Positions 8,350-18,395 of a stretch of DNA of 64,000 nt are shown here, piece by piece. Both the position numbers and the translations under genes were made by a program. This DNA is from DASRQK01 sp964401685 (GTDB lineage: Bacteria; Bacteroidota; Bacteroidia; Sphingobacteriales; Sphingobacteriaceae): positions 1 to 64,000 of the forward strand of contig CAYNZH010000001.1 in NCBI GenBank assembly GCA_964401685.1. Direction: 5' to 3'. The notes beneath the pieces are model-generated. The model was not told where the DNA came from. It made no database searches and worked only from the letters and a program-made list of their open reading frames with translations. Numbering within the stretch: the first letter of the stretch is position 1; each line of letters begins with the position of its first letter.

Positions 8350-8985
8350 TTAAGGATTGTCTCTTTTTCTCAGGACAAACAAGCCGTCCCGTATGGGTAG
8401 GATCAACTTCTCTACCCTCGGATCTTCAGCCAGTTGCTTGTTCATTTCCTGAATTTGTCGCGTCACTTTATCTGTATGTTCCTCAAAAATCTTGCCTTTC
8501 CACAGCACGTTGTCTATAAGTATTAACGCGCCGGGCGCGGTTTTCTCCAAGGCCAACTCAAAATAGCGCAGGTTGTTTTCTTTGTCTGCATCTATGAAGA
8601 CCAGGTCAAAATGACCGGAAAGCTTGGGTATAATGTTCAGCGCCTGGCCGAGGTGAAAGTGTATTTTATCGGTGTAGGGAGAGGCTTCGAAATAGCTCCG
8701 TACCCGTTCCTCCAGCTCGGGGTTCTGGTCAATGGTATGTATCTCACCCTGTCGTTGTAAGCCTTCCGCAAGGCACAGCGTGGCATAGCCGGTAAATGTT
8801 CCTATTTCCAGAATCCGCTGCGGAGCTTTCAGTTTACTCAAAAATGCGAGCACTCTCCCTTGGAAATGCCCAGATAGCATATGTGGACGGGTCTCTTTCA
8901 GATAAGTCTCTCTGTGGATGTGACGCAGTAATTCCGCCTCGGGATCACAGTGCTGTTCCAAATAGGCCGAAAGAGTCTGATCCAT
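8350..8985 (-). CDS. class I SAM-dependent O-methyltransferase
   Basis: The 211-aa protein belongs to the catechol/caffeoyl-CoA-type O-methyltransferase family. It shows the SAM-binding motif ILEIGTFTGYATLCLAEGL, an acidic loop in EIHTIDQNPEL, and FDLVFIDADKENNLRYF, whose Asp residues bind the metal in this family, followed by LILIDNVLWKGKI. The substrate is unknown. Start choice is uncertain: in-frame ATGs lie at 9006, 8994 and 8985; the last gives the shortest leader before the conserved AYLEQH segment. It heads a three-gene minus-strand run with the glucosaminidase and CarboxypepD_reg genes. Confidence 0.88.
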   Translation of the reverse strand: MDQTLSAYLEQHCDPEAELLRHIHRETYLKETRPHMLSGHFQGRVLAFLSKLKAPQRILEIGTFTGYATLCLAEGLQRQGEIHTIDQNPELEERVRSYFEASPYTDKIHFHLGQALNIIPKLSGHFDLVFIDADKENNLRYFELALEKTAPGALILIDNVLWKGKIFEEHTDKVTRQIQEMNKQLAEDPRVEKLILPIRDGLFVLRKRDNP

Positions 8986-9064
8986 TGCTTCCATCCACAC
9001 AAACATAAACAACTTCCCTTTAAAATACAAGCAACAAATTGTATCTTGCCACGTTATTCATACT

Positions 9065-11626
9065 ATGCAGAAAAATAGAGCGACCGCGCAGTGCCGGAGA
9101 CATGTGAAAGTGATACTCTTGACGCTAATAGTGCTGTTCATTGGCGGATCTCGGATTTCCTATGCCCAACGAATGCTTCACGGGGAGGTCATCGACGCTG
9201 AAAAAGGCTCTCCTATTGCTGGTGCCTCGGTTTTTGTGCTTGAAACTTCGGCGGGCACGTCCACTGACACTTTGGGCAATTTTTTTCTGCGCCTTCCCGC
9301 TGCTGCAACCCAGTTGAGAGTGACCGCTATGGGGTATGCGGAAAAAATCGCCATCGTTCCGTCCGATTCTGATTCGCTGAAAATTTATCTGAAAAGCAGC
9401 TCGCAAGCTTTGGAGGAAGTCCACATTACCGCTCGAAGTAAGTACAGCAACCAAAATAATCCCGCCGTAGCGCTGATCCAGGAGGTTATAGGGAAAAAAG
9501 ATCTTAATAATATTGCCAGCCTTCCCCATTACAGTTATCAGGTTTATGAAAAAATCATGATGGCGGCAAGTGACTTGCCCAGTTTGGTCAGAAACAATTC
9601 GCTGTTTAAAAACTATCAATTCATCTTCCAAAATGTGGACACGACGCTGTCGCCCGGCCGGACCTTACTTCCGGTTTATTTGGAGGAAAATCTGAAAAGG
9701 GAGTATAGGCGCAGTTTTCCCTACGCCCAAAAGACCCAAATCGAGGCGACCAACAAAACGGAGCTGGATCCACGTTTTATAAACAACGAGAACATTCAGA
9801 CATCGATCGCCTACTTGCATAAGGAAGTCAATCTGTATGACCATAGTCTGATGCTTTTCAACCGCTCATTTTTGAGTCCTATTGCATCTACGGCTCCGCT
9901 TTTTTACCGGTATCGCATTCAGGATACGGTTCTTCGCGATGGTGAGGCTTTTATTTTGATGAATTTCGAACCGAGGAACCCCGAGGATCGCCTGTTTTCT
10001 GGGAATTTATGGATTTCCACGGACGGAAATTTTGCCGTTGGAAAGGCGGAATTAGTTCTCGATGGCAAAGCCAATATCAACTGGATAAATGACACCAGGA
10101 TCTCTCTCGAATACCAAAAAATAGCAGACAATCGATTTGTCCCGGAGCATTTTGAAATGCATACCAACTTTGGGCTTTCGGGCAGTGGACAGGGGATGTT
10201 CAGCCAGTGGGCTATTCACTTCAGCGACTTCGACTGGAAGGCGATTCCCGCACAAACCTTCGCTGGATCGCCGTTGATTGTTGCCCAGGGAGCTGAAACT
10301 AAAGCGGCTGATTTTTGGGAAGAAAACCGAAAAGTAGGATTGACAAAGTTGGAGCGCACTACGTACCGGAATATTGACAGCCTGGAGAAAAACAAAAGCT
10401 TCAAGCGGACCCTTGCCTGGGGTTCATTTATCGCAACTAGCTTTGTGCATTTAGGCCCCGTGGAGCTAGGTCCTTTTGAATATGCTTACAGCATCAACGA
10501 CTTGGAGGGCAATCGCTTTCGCGTTGGAGGGCGGACGAATCGGCAACTGTCCGACCGCTTTTATGCGGAAGGCTACACCGCTTACGGTACCAAGGATCAG
10601 AAGTGGAAGTACTTTTTGGGGGCTGCGATCAGTCTGAAAAAGGACAGGATTGCCCAGTTTCCAGCGCATTATTTGCATGCAAGCTATCATTATGACGCGC
10701 GGGAGCCGGGGCAACGCATGGATTTTTTAAATGGGGACAGCTTTTTACGGTCTTTCCGAAGCGGTGATCAGGATAAATGGTATTACAACACCCAGTTCAA
10801 GCTGAGCCATGTTTTCGAATTTGGCAACCACTGGCGACTGGAAAGCCTTCTTGGTCTGCACCAACAAAATCCGGCGGGAACAATGGAGTTCAGGCGCGTG
10901 CGGGATAGTGTTTTGGTCGAATCTATTCGCTATACAGATCTAGGATTTGACCTGCGGTGGGCACCACACGAGGAGTATTTTCAAAAAAACCTGGTTCGTT
11001 CGCCCATTCCCAATCAACACCCTATTTTCAATTTGAGGTATAATACGGGTTTGAAGGACGTTTTTGGCGGCGAATACCGCTATCATGCAGTAAGATTTGA
11101 TTTTTCAAAACTTTTCTTTCTTTCCCAGCTGGGAATTTTTGACGTCAAAGCAGGGGTTGGCTATATACATGGAAGTGTGCCGTTTTCCCTCTTGGAAACA
11201 CCAATGGCCAACCAAACGTACCTCTTGACCAAGGATTCTTACAATATGATGAATGATCTGGAATTTGTGAGCGATCGCTACGCGAAGTTTTCCGCAGAAC
11301 ACAACTTTCACGGGTTTTTCCTGAACAAAATTCCTTTGATCAAAAAACTAAAGCTGCGGGAGATCGTTGGGTTCAAGATGTTTGCTGGCGATCTACGTCC
11401 GGAAAACCAGCCCGGGCGAAACACCGATCAGTTCTATTTTCCAGTCAACAAAGATGGTGAACGTACGACCTTCGCATTTTCCAACACTCCCTATATGGAA
11501 GCAAGTGTGGGTTTAGAAAACATTTTCAGGGTGCTGAGGGTTGAGTATGTAAGGCGGCTGAATTACCTGCATCATCCTGGTGCGAAACCGGAGGGCGTGA
11601 GATTCAGCACGAAAATAGGTTTTTAA
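9065..11626 (+). CDS. DUF5686 outer-membrane protein with CarboxypepD_reg-like domain
   Basis: The 853-aa product has a signal anchor/peptide (residues about 12-35, ending SYAQ), a CarboxypepD_reg-like beta-sandwich at about 38-120 (LHGEVIDAEKGSPIAGASVFV, DTLGNFFLRLP), then the DUF5686 region starting near NPAVALIQEVIGKKDLNN. The last 400 residues contain alternating aromatic strands and end in a terminal Phe (STKIGF), as expected of an outer-membrane beta barrel. The family is Bacteroidota-specific; the biochemical role is unknown. It diverges from the O-methyltransferase run and is followed 24 bases later by the crotonase gene. Confidence 0.87.
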   Translation: MQKNRATAQCRRHVKVILLTLIVLFIGGSRISYAQRMLHGEVIDAEKGSPIAGASVFVLETSAGTSTDTLGNFFLRLPAAATQLRVTAMGYAEKIAIVPSDSDSLKIYLKSSSQALEEVHITARSKYSNQNNPAVALIQEVIGKKDLNNIASLPHYSYQVYEKIMMAASDLPSLVRNNSLFKNYQFIFQNVDTTLSPGRTLLPVYLEENLKREYRRSFPYAQKTQIEATNKTELDPRFINNENIQTSIAYLHKEVNLYDHSLMLFNRSFLSPIASTAPLFYRYRIQDTVLRDGEAFILMNFEPRNPEDRLFSGNLWISTDGNFAVGKAELVLDGKANINWINDTRISLEYQKIADNRFVPEHFEMHTNFGLSGSGQGMFSQWAIHFSDFDWKAIPAQTFAGSPLIVAQGAETKAADFWEENRKVGLTKLERTTYRNIDSLEKNKSFKRTLAWGSFIATSFVHLGPVELGPFEYAYSINDLEGNRFRVGGRTNRQLSDRFYAEGYTAYGTKDQKWKYFLGAAISLKKDRIAQFPAHYLHASYHYDAREPGQRMDFLNGDSFLRSFRSGDQDKWYYNTQFKLSHVFEFGNHWRLESLLGLHQQNPAGTMEFRRVRDSVLVESIRYTDLGFDLRWAPHEEYFQKNLVRSPIPNQHPIFNLRYNTGLKDVFGGEYRYHAVRFDFSKLFFLSQLGIFDVKAGVGYIHGSVPFSLLETPMANQTYLLTKDSYNMMNDLEFVSDRYAKFSAEHNFHGFFLNKIPLIKKLKLREIVGFKMFAGDLRPENQPGRNTDQFYFPVNKDGERTTFAFSNTPYMEASVGLENIFRVLRVEYVRRLNYLHHPGAKPEGVRFSTKIGF

Positions 11627-11650
11627 CAATCATTTCATTAGATTTATACC

Positions 11651-12424
11651 ATGGCAAACGAAAATTTATCCATTCAGGACAAAGGAAGAATCAGGCTGAT
11701 TACCATCAATCGGGAGGCTAAACTCAACGCTTTGAATAGTGATACACTATCCGCCTTGAGCGAAGCAGTCATGGCCTTTGAAAAGGACCCGGAATCGCGG
11801 GTTGCCATCTTGACAGGGGCGGGTTCCAAGGCTTTCGTCGCGGGGGCGGACATTTCTGAATTTTCGAGTTTTGATCAGGAACAAGGGGAAGCCATGGCCC
11901 GGGTGGGGCAGCAAAAAGTGTTTGACACTATTTTTAAGTCTCCAAAGCCTATAATTGCGGCGATCAATGGCTTTGCTCTGGGCGGCGGCCTCGAGCTGGC
12001 GATGGCTTGTCACCTGCGTGTCGCGTCGCAAACTGCGCGTATGGGCTTGCCTGAGGTGAGCCTGGGACTGATCCCGGGGTATGGAGGCACGCAAAGGCTC
12101 ACTCAGCTCATCGGACGGGGCAAGGCATTGGAGATGATTTTGACTGGTGACATGATCACTGCGGATGATGCCCTTGCGCTCGGCCTTGTCAATCACGTCA
12201 GCGAACCCGACAACCTTCAGGACTTAGCGTTCAAGATTGCCGAAAAAATCGCGCACAAGTCGGCATCCGCAGTGAGCGCCGCCATCCGTGCGGTAAACGC
12301 TTCCTTGGATCCCACACAGGATGGTTTCGAAATCGAAATTTCTGAATTTGGAAAGTGTTTTGGAACGCCCGATTTCGAGGAAGGCGTAAGTGCATTTCTC
12401 GAAAAGAGATCACCCAATTTTTAA
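11651..12424 (+). CDS. enoyl-CoA hydratase / crotonase family protein
   Basis: The 257-aa enzyme adds water across the double bond of enoyl-CoA in fatty-acid beta-oxidation or a related acyl-CoA pathway. It has the oxyanion-hole segments AFVAGADISEF and NGFALGGGLELAMACH, and both catalytic glutamates of true hydratases, Glu115 (GGGLE) and Glu135 (LPEVSLGLIPG), so dehydration/hydration rather than only isomerase activity is likely. The length is standard. The AI-2E-type permease gene follows after 9 bases, but no beta-oxidation partner is adjacent. Confidence 0.92.
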   Translation: MANENLSIQDKGRIRLITINREAKLNALNSDTLSALSEAVMAFEKDPESRVAILTGAGSKAFVAGADISEFSSFDQEQGEAMARVGQQKVFDTIFKSPKPIIAAINGFALGGGLELAMACHLRVASQTARMGLPEVSLGLIPGYGGTQRLTQLIGRGKALEMILTGDMITADDALALGLVNHVSEPDNLQDLAFKIAEKIAHKSASAVSAAIRAVNASLDPTQDGFEIEISEFGKCFGTPDFEEGVSAFLEKRSPNF

Positions 12425-12433
12425 ACCAGTCAT

Positions 12434-13504
12434 ATGCTGTCCGTTTTCAATCAAAAAGAGCGCAACGTCATCACGCTCATTTTATTGATCATTCTGTCTG
12501 CGATCTTGATTTACGCAGTAAGAGGCATTATTGGTGCCTTGCTGGGAACTTTCGTGATGTACACGATTTTCCGGCCAATGAACATTTGGATGATTGAAAA
12601 ACTTCGATGGAATCGTCCTTTGGTGGCGGTAATCATAATTTTGGTGTCTTTAATCATCATCGTTCTGCCCTTGGTCGGGATAGGAACCATGCTGGTGCGG
12701 AAAATGCTGTCTATACTCGACAATCCCGAGTGGATCACCAATTTGGTGGACACGCTAAACAACTATGTGGGAGACAAGTTGGGTACCCCGGATTTTATTC
12801 AAGAACAACTACAAAACAGTGCTGCCACGTTGGGCACCGTCGTTGGAAGTCTGGTGGGCGGCGCTGCCTCGCTCTTCCTGGGAATAACCGTCATGTATTT
12901 TCTGCTCTATTTTATGTTTGTGCACTTCCGGAGTTTCGAAAGGGGACTGCTGAGGTATTCGCCTTATAGAGTGGAAAATGCGCTTATTTTCGGTCATGAA
13001 CTGCGAAACATCACGTACAGCAATGTCGTCGGCCAGAGTTTTATCGCTATTATCCAAGGTGGAACTCTTGCCCTCGGATTTTGGTTTTTCGGGATCCCGG
13101 ATGCAATTTTTTGGGGCGTCATCTGTATAATTCTGGCGTTTATACCACTTCTGGGCCCGCCACTGATCTTTGTTCCGGCAGCGATCTGGGCATTTACCCA
13201 AGGGCAGGATTGGGCGGGCATCGGCCTTTTGGTGTACGGATTTGTGGTGGTAATCAATATTGACAATGTTCTCCGACTGATCATCGCAAAAAAAGTGGGC
13301 GACATTCATCCGATAATAACCGTCGTTGGCGTGATCATCGGGATACCTCTTTTTGGCTTGATGGGCTTGGTCTACGGCCCGCTACTCCTTTCTTATTTCT
13401 TGATCACGGTCCGCATTTACGAGGCGAATAAAAAGTCCCATCTTCCTGTCGAAGAGGCGGTAGAAGTTTCAATAGAACCTTCACAGCCTAAAGGTGATTC
13501 TTAG
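12434..13504 (+). CDS. AI-2E family (PerM/UPF0118) membrane transporter
   Basis: The 356-aa polytopic membrane protein has paired N-terminal helices (residues about 12-35 and 58-85), a soluble middle region (VDTLNNYVGDKLG) and a C-terminal helix bundle with the conserved FWGVICIILAFIPLLGPPLIFVP-like region near residues 225-245 and DNVLRLIIAKKVG at about 277. The family includes TqsA, linked to autoinducer-2 export, and also Na+/H+ exchangers and permeases of unknown substrate, so specificity is open. Its 3' end overlaps the convergent DUF5686 gene by 24 bases. Confidence 0.85.
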   Translation: MLSVFNQKERNVITLILLIILSAILIYAVRGIIGALLGTFVMYTIFRPMNIWMIEKLRWNRPLVAVIIILVSLIIIVLPLVGIGTMLVRKMLSILDNPEWITNLVDTLNNYVGDKLGTPDFIQEQLQNSAATLGTVVGSLVGGAASLFLGITVMYFLLYFMFVHFRSFERGLLRYSPYRVENALIFGHELRNITYSNVVGQSFIAIIQGGTLALGFWFFGIPDAIFWGVICIILAFIPLLGPPLIFVPAAIWAFTQGQDWAGIGLLVYGFVVVINIDNVLRLIIAKKVGDIHPIITVVGVIIGIPLFGLMGLVYGPLLLSYFLITVRIYEANKKSHLPVEEAVEVSIEPSQPKGDS

Positions 13505-16044
13505 TCCCTCGCCATGGGTTCCGGTGAGTTGCCTGACGTAGAAAACGCCAAAATTCCGCCATTCCAGCCCGGCGTGAATTTCCGTATAGTTTTCTAGCTC
13601 ACTTGTTTTCAGAAAATGGAGGCCAACTAGTTCTTGCAAGCGCAAACGCCGTAGGTAGGGTATTTTGCTCGTGATAATTTCAGAAAAGTTGTAGGTAAAA
13701 TGGCCTTCAGCGAACTTTCCCGCTGTGCTCCATAGGTAGGGATCTAACAGAAGAAAGGTGTTCTGCTTGCGGGGTGTGATCGTTGTTCTTGCCCCGGAAA
13801 AATGCTTAAAATCCGGGTAACTAGGTGATTTGTTTCCCAAAAAGCCGCCAACTTCTGCGTGAAAGTCGAACTTGCCAAGTGTGCCCAGTGGCACATTTTC
13901 TTTATAGAGAGCGGCACTTAGAAAGGTATAGTCGGCTTTTCCCAGTTGGGGAATACCCTGCCTGAAATGGATGCTCAGTGTGGGAAATTTGGAAGGCAAA
14001 TATCTGCGGCCCCAGGGATAACTCTCGTATCTGTAGGAAAAATCATGGGTTGCAGTCAATGACATGCTTGTCACCTGCTCGGTCTGCTGGAACCAGTTGC
14101 GCTGTTCCCAGTCGAGAGAAGTCTTGAACCTGATATTTCCTGGGGATGTGAAGTCCCAAGCGACATTTGCATAATACCTGTGATACCAGTGGATGACGTC
14201 TTCACCGCAGCATAGGTTGTAAATAGTGTTGAGCCAGACGGGGAAATCTGCGTGGCTATTTAAGTCGCGCACGTCAGCGCCGCCGGAGAAACTCAAACGG
14301 TCCCGCGAATTGGGCTGGTAGGCAAGGGTTAGCGCGGGATCCAATCGCTTGCTCGAAAATCCATATCTGAGGACAAGACCGACGGAGTAGGCACGCTGAT
14401 TGAGGGTATCCAAATTTTTGCGAAACAGGGTGCTGGCACGAATTACAGCGCCTTCTTGAGCATTATAGGACAGGGTAGAAGGTAGACCTGAGGTCGTAAT
14501 TGTATAGCGTTCGGCACGATTTCTATAGGTGTACCCCGTGACCAGATTCCCGGGTCCGAACGTATTGAATCTTCTATCCAAGGAGTCCAAATATTCCGGA
14601 GATTCGCGCCTTTGTCTCAGGCTATCCTTTAGTCGGTAATCCCGCTGTTCTTCTGCTGTCAACGGAAGAGGCCGATTTTGCTCCCAATAAAGGGTGTTCT
14701 TTGCTTGAACATCGGGGTTAATTTTGAGACTTTCCAAGAATCGTCGCTTTTCTATGTGGGTCTGCAGGTCATATCCAGAAAAAACAGCTGAAAAATGCCC
14801 GGAAATTTTAAAGCCAAAAAGACCTGCATGAAAATCCAGTTGAGTGCCCGAGGGAAGCCAGAGGCCCTGAGGGTGTGGTATGAAGTTTTGCCGAATACGG
14901 ATGCTGTCTACGATTCTCAAGCTACTCTGCGCGTTGAGAGTCAAATCTATACTATAAAGCCTCCAGTCTCCGTCGATCAGATAAATAAACCCAGCATAAA
15001 GTGGCTCTCCCCGGCGTTTAGGCAGAACCTGTATTTTGAAAATCGTCTGGTCTTCTTCCTCTGAAAATCCGATGTACCTGTAATTATAGTATCTGAGGGC
15101 TTGGTCGGCGATGGGTGAAATAAAAGGTCTGGAACTGAGTCCTTCTACCAATGCATCGTGATTTTTATAGAGATTGAACTGGAGGTCGGACGCACGGTTG
15201 AAACTAAATGCTCTATTGCTGCCTGCGACCTTTGAGCTGACCATTTCCTCGCGGAACCGGGACGGCGGATCAACTGTGAGAACTGATTCCGATTCTGAGA
15301 GGTAGAGGATTCCACGGCGGTTGGAATCCAGGCCAAGTTCGCTGCCGACTTGATTAAGATCTATCCCTAGAAAACGTTCGGGAGCCTCCTTCAGGCGCTG
15401 CAGGCCTTTAATGTAGACGCGAACCTGATGTGGCGGAATTTCGTGCAGGTGGTAGTCCCGGCGAGCGATTGCGTTCCTGATCATTTCATAGGCGGGATCT
15501 TCCTTCTGCGTGATTTGAACTGCGTCTATCTGGTAGGACTCCTCTTGGAGGGTGATCTCTAGGTCGGTGGGACGATCGAGTTGAAAGGTGCGAACATATG
15601 GGCGGTAGCCGACAGCCCTCACAACCAGGTTCACAGGACCACGTTCCACAAACAAAGAAAATCTACCATCTTCATTGGCCGCAGTCCCCTTTCCGGTTTC
15701 TTCCGCGAAATAAATGGTGGCATAGGGAATGGGCGCGCCAGCCGTATCACGAATTACCCCCTTGATTTCTACTGGACCGCTAGGGGTTTTAAAACGTGAT
15801 ACACCAGNNNNNNNNNNNNNNNNNNNNNNNNNNNNNNNNNNNNNNNNNNNNNNNNNNNNNNNNNNNNNNNNNNNNNNNNNNNNNNNNNNNNNNNNNNNNN
15901 NNNNNNNATTACCCCCTTGATTTCTACTGGACCGCTAGGGGTTTTAAAACGTGATACACCAGCATCTGCGCTCTGATTCGGCATGGCACAGACCGAGCCT
16001 CCCAGAGCAATGAGCAAACCCAAGACCAGGCAGAATTTCCACAT
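13481..16044 (-). CDS. DUF5686 outer-membrane protein with CarboxypepD_reg-like domain, split by a spurious gap
   Basis: The gene starts at the ATG at 16044 with a signal peptide (LVLGLLIALGGSVCA) and is interrupted by 100 N at 15808-15907. The same 55 bases flank both sides of the gap (15753-15807 and 15908-15962). Collapsing the duplicate and the Ns removes 155 bases and joins both parts in one frame, giving about 802 aa with an unbroken carboxypeptidase-regulatory-like domain (EIKGVIRDTAGAPIP, TAANEDGRFSLF, VRAVGYRPY). The DUF5686 region follows (DPAYEMIRNAIARRDYH), then a beta barrel with terminal aromatic residues. It is a second member of the family found at 9065-11626. Function unknown. 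Confidence 0.88.
15753..15962. repeat. artefactual 55-bp direct duplication flanking the gap
   Basis: Bases 15753-15807 and 15908-15962 are identical over 55 positions. The repeat is inside one gene, and removing one copy plus the Ns restores the reading frame, so it is an assembly overlap and not a biological repeat. Confidence 0.9.
15808..15907. other. 100-N scaffold gap, probably zero-length
   Basis: Exactly 100 N lie between two copies of an identical 55-base sequence. An overlap of this kind is what two unjoined de Bruijn contig ends would show, so no sequence is likely to be missing and 155 bases should be removed here. Confidence 0.9.
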
Positions 16045-16121
16045 AACCAGCTACACCTTTATTTATTAGACGCCCTCGCCCGCTAAAAGTTACAGTGACC
16101 CAAAAAGCCAAAGCAATTACG

Positions 16122-16129
16122 TATTTTTG
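16122..16129 (+). promoter_or_regulatory. -7 element for rsmA
   Basis: TATTTTTG matches TAnnTTTG and ends 16 bases before the rsmA start codon, giving a 5' leader of roughly 10 bases. No clear -33 TTG is seen at the usual distance. Confidence 0.45.
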
Positions 16130-16145
16130 TAGTAAATATAATTCC

Positions 16146-16931
16146 ATGGATACCGTTCGGGCAAAAAAACACTTAGGTCAGCATTTTCTCACGGATAAAA
16201 ATACAGCGAAACGCATTGTCGATGCGCTAAGGCCCGAATTGGGTTATGATCAGGTGTTGGAGGTAGGGCCAGGCATGGGGATTCTTTCGGATTTCTTGCT
16301 TGAAAACCCTGATTACCAGACCTGGCTGATGGATATTGACGCCGAGTCCATTGATTATTTAAAGGGTAAATATCCGGATCTAGATGCCCAGCTTATCCAC
16401 GGTGATTTTCTGAAACTGGATTTTGGGAGTATTTTTGAACCGAGCATGGCAGTGATCGGAAATTTTCCTTATCACATCAGCTCGCAGATCCTGTTTAAAA
16501 TTCTCGAAGAACGGGATAGGGTCCGTGAAGTCGTGGGTATGTTTCAGAAGGAAGTTGCCGAACGCTGTGCTGCAAACGCTGGCTCCAAGGAATATGGTAT
16601 ACTTAGCGTTTTCATCCAGGCTTTTTATGATGTTGAATACCTATTTACGGTCAAAGCGGGGGCGTTTAATCCGCCGCCAAAGGTGCTGTCCGCGGTCATT
16701 CGTCTGACGCGCAACAAAACCGCTGAACTGGAGTGCGACGAAAAGGTTTTTTGGAGGGTGGTCAAAGCGGCCTTCAATCAGAGGCGGAAAACACTTAGAA
16801 ATGCATTATCAAGCGTATTGCCCAAGGAAAAGATGGACAATACGCCTGTGTGGGACCTGAGAGCGGAGCGCCTCAGCGTGACTGATTTTGTTCAATTGAC
16901 GCTCAAAATCGAGCAGGCAATCAAGGCTTGA
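16146..16931 (+). CDS. rsmA: 16S rRNA (adenine1518/1519-N6) dimethyltransferase
   Basis: RsmA (KsgA) dimethylates two adenines in the 3' hairpin of 16S rRNA during 30S assembly. The 261-aa product begins with the conserved KKHLGQHFLTD (residues 7-17), has the SAM-binding EVGPGMGILSDFL (39-51) and the catalytic motif NFPYHIS, followed by FQKEVAERCAA. The C-terminal helical domain (NQRRKTLRNAL) is intact. The ATG at 16146 is chosen over an upstream in-frame codon because KKHLGQ normally begins within ten residues of the start. The 3' end overlaps the convergent serine hydrolase gene by 11 bases. Confidence 0.97.
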   Translation: MDTVRAKKHLGQHFLTDKNTAKRIVDALRPELGYDQVLEVGPGMGILSDFLLENPDYQTWLMDIDAESIDYLKGKYPDLDAQLIHGDFLKLDFGSIFEPSMAVIGNFPYHISSQILFKILEERDRVREVVGMFQKEVAERCAANAGSKEYGILSVFIQAFYDVEYLFTVKAGAFNPPPKVLSAVIRLTRNKTAELECDEKVFWRVVKAAFNQRRKTLRNALSSVLPKEKMDNTPVWDLRAERLSVTDFVQLTLKIEQAIKA

Positions 16932-18318
16932 GTTTTTGATAGATGACATTTCGGGCACGGTCGATGTCCACCGCCAAGCTTGAAACGCCGTCGAGAGTGC
17001 CTCTAAAGGTGATCTCGCCTATACCACTTCCCTGAAAACGGTTGTCCGCAATCGGCTTCAGGGTGATTTCCCTTTGGTGAGGATGGATGCGTACCTTGAG
17101 ATGGCCATCGGCGAGGTGTACATGCCAAAGCCCCTCTGTAGCCTCGCTATAGTAGCTTCCTTCCCACTGAGCGAGCTGATTGGGATCGGCAGTAAATTGT
17201 TTCTCACCTGTCGAGCTAGGGGTTGCTGTCGACGGGTCTTCACCCACAAATATCGCCGCGAGGCCTTTGCCCGTACCCGTCGTAACGAAGTTTGCGTCAG
17301 AGCTCAAGACGGCAATGGACAATTTCTCCTCGGGAAGATAAGCCAACCATGCCCTGTATCCGGCAGTTGCACCACTATGGTTGACAACTCTTTTGCCATT
17401 TTGATGGTCGATCCGGACGCCTCCTGCATAGGAAATTGTGTCTCCATTTGTCAGAATTCCCTGTTGCTCTCTCAAAGCACGCAGTGCTGTGTCCACATCC
17501 TTTCCGTACCAACTGGTGTTCCATTTGTCCAAATCTTCGGTCGTTGTCAGCAGCGCCGCATGTCCGTAGGTGTTTTCAAAGGGCATATCCAACACATAAC
17601 TCTTGTTACTCACAGAATACCCCTTGGCCCGTCCCGGCACGATGTCTTTGAAATTGGTACGCCACAAGGTTTGGTTCATTCCCAAGGGTTTAAAAAATCG
17701 GTCTGCAGTGAAGTCGGCTAAACTCTGTCCGGAGACTCGCTCCACGATAAGGGTTAGTAGCGTATAATTTGAATTGCTGTAAATATACTCATCTCCGGGA
17801 GGGTGATTGAGATCGGGCTGCTTTACAATATATTTCAACGCAATATCGTTGGTATAAACTCTGGTGCCACGGGACCAGCCACCCAGGCCGGCGAGGGATC
17901 CCCAGTCTTTCAGTCCGCTGGTGTGATTGATCAGGTGACGAAGGGTAATGGGTCGCTCATAGGTTGGCAGTTCGGGAATATATTTCTGAACCGGGTCCTC
18001 GAGCGATACCTTGCCCTCTCTCACAAGAAGCAGAATTGCTGCTGCCGTAAATTGCTTTGAGACCGATCCTGCTTCAAATAGGGTATGCTCGTTTGCTGGA
18101 TTGTTGTGCTCCAGATCCGCCATTCCAAACTGTTTCTGATAGAGCACCCTGCCATTCTGGCTTATGGTCACGGATGCCGCGGGTGTTTTATCATTGTATT
18201 TGCTAAAAAAATGCTCAATTTTCGCAGCTATCTCCGGGGATACTTGTTGTGCAGAGGATATTTGAGCAATAAATAGACAAATGCTCAGACATGTGATGGC
18301 TAAAATGTTGTTTTTCAT
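16921..18318 (-). CDS. secreted serine hydrolase, class C beta-lactamase fold
   Basis: The 465-aa product has a signal peptide ending SSAQ (residue 24) and a beta-lactamase/DD-peptidase fold. The SxxK motif is SVSK (Ser85, Lys88), the YxN motif is YSN (180-182), and HSGATAG replaces the KTG triad. A separate beta-rich domain of about 90 residues follows at the C-terminus (QLAQWEGSYYSEA to the end). Enzymes of this family act as peptidases or esterases as often as true beta-lactamases, so resistance should not be assumed. The ATG at 18318 starts the signal peptide; the frame extends further upstream without similarity. Confidence 0.88.
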   Translation of the reverse strand: MKNNILAITCLSICLFIAQISSAQQVSPEIAAKIEHFFSKYNDKTPAASVTISQNGRVLYQKQFGMADLEHNNPANEHTLFEAGSVSKQFTAAAILLLVREGKVSLEDPVQKYIPELPTYERPITLRHLINHTSGLKDWGSLAGLGGWSRGTRVYTNDIALKYIVKQPDLNHPPGDEYIYSNSNYTLLTLIVERVSGQSLADFTADRFFKPLGMNQTLWRTNFKDIVPGRAKGYSVSNKSYVLDMPFENTYGHAALLTTTEDLDKWNTSWYGKDVDTALRALREQQGILTNGDTISYAGGVRIDHQNGKRVVNHSGATAGYRAWLAYLPEEKLSIAVLSSDANFVTTGTGKGLAAIFVGEDPSTATPSSTGEKQFTADPNQLAQWEGSYYSEATEGLWHVHLADGHLKVRIHPHQREITLKPIADNRFQGSGIGEITFRGTLDGVSSLAVDIDRARNVIYQKLKP

Positions 18319-18395
18319 AATCTTTAGGTAAAAATGCAATTTAGGGTAAATTATTGAAAAAATCCTTAAGCCTTGAAACTTAATCCCTACCAATA

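Noticed and set aside
15753..15962. Biological 55-bp direct repeat.
   Set aside because: The copies flank an N block exactly and collapsing them restores a reading frame, so an assembly overlap is the better explanation.
16921..18318. Possible antibiotic-resistance beta-lactamase.
   Set aside because: The fold and SxxK/YxN motifs are shared with peptidases and esterases, KTG is replaced by HSG, and an extra C-terminal domain is present. No basis for a resistance call.
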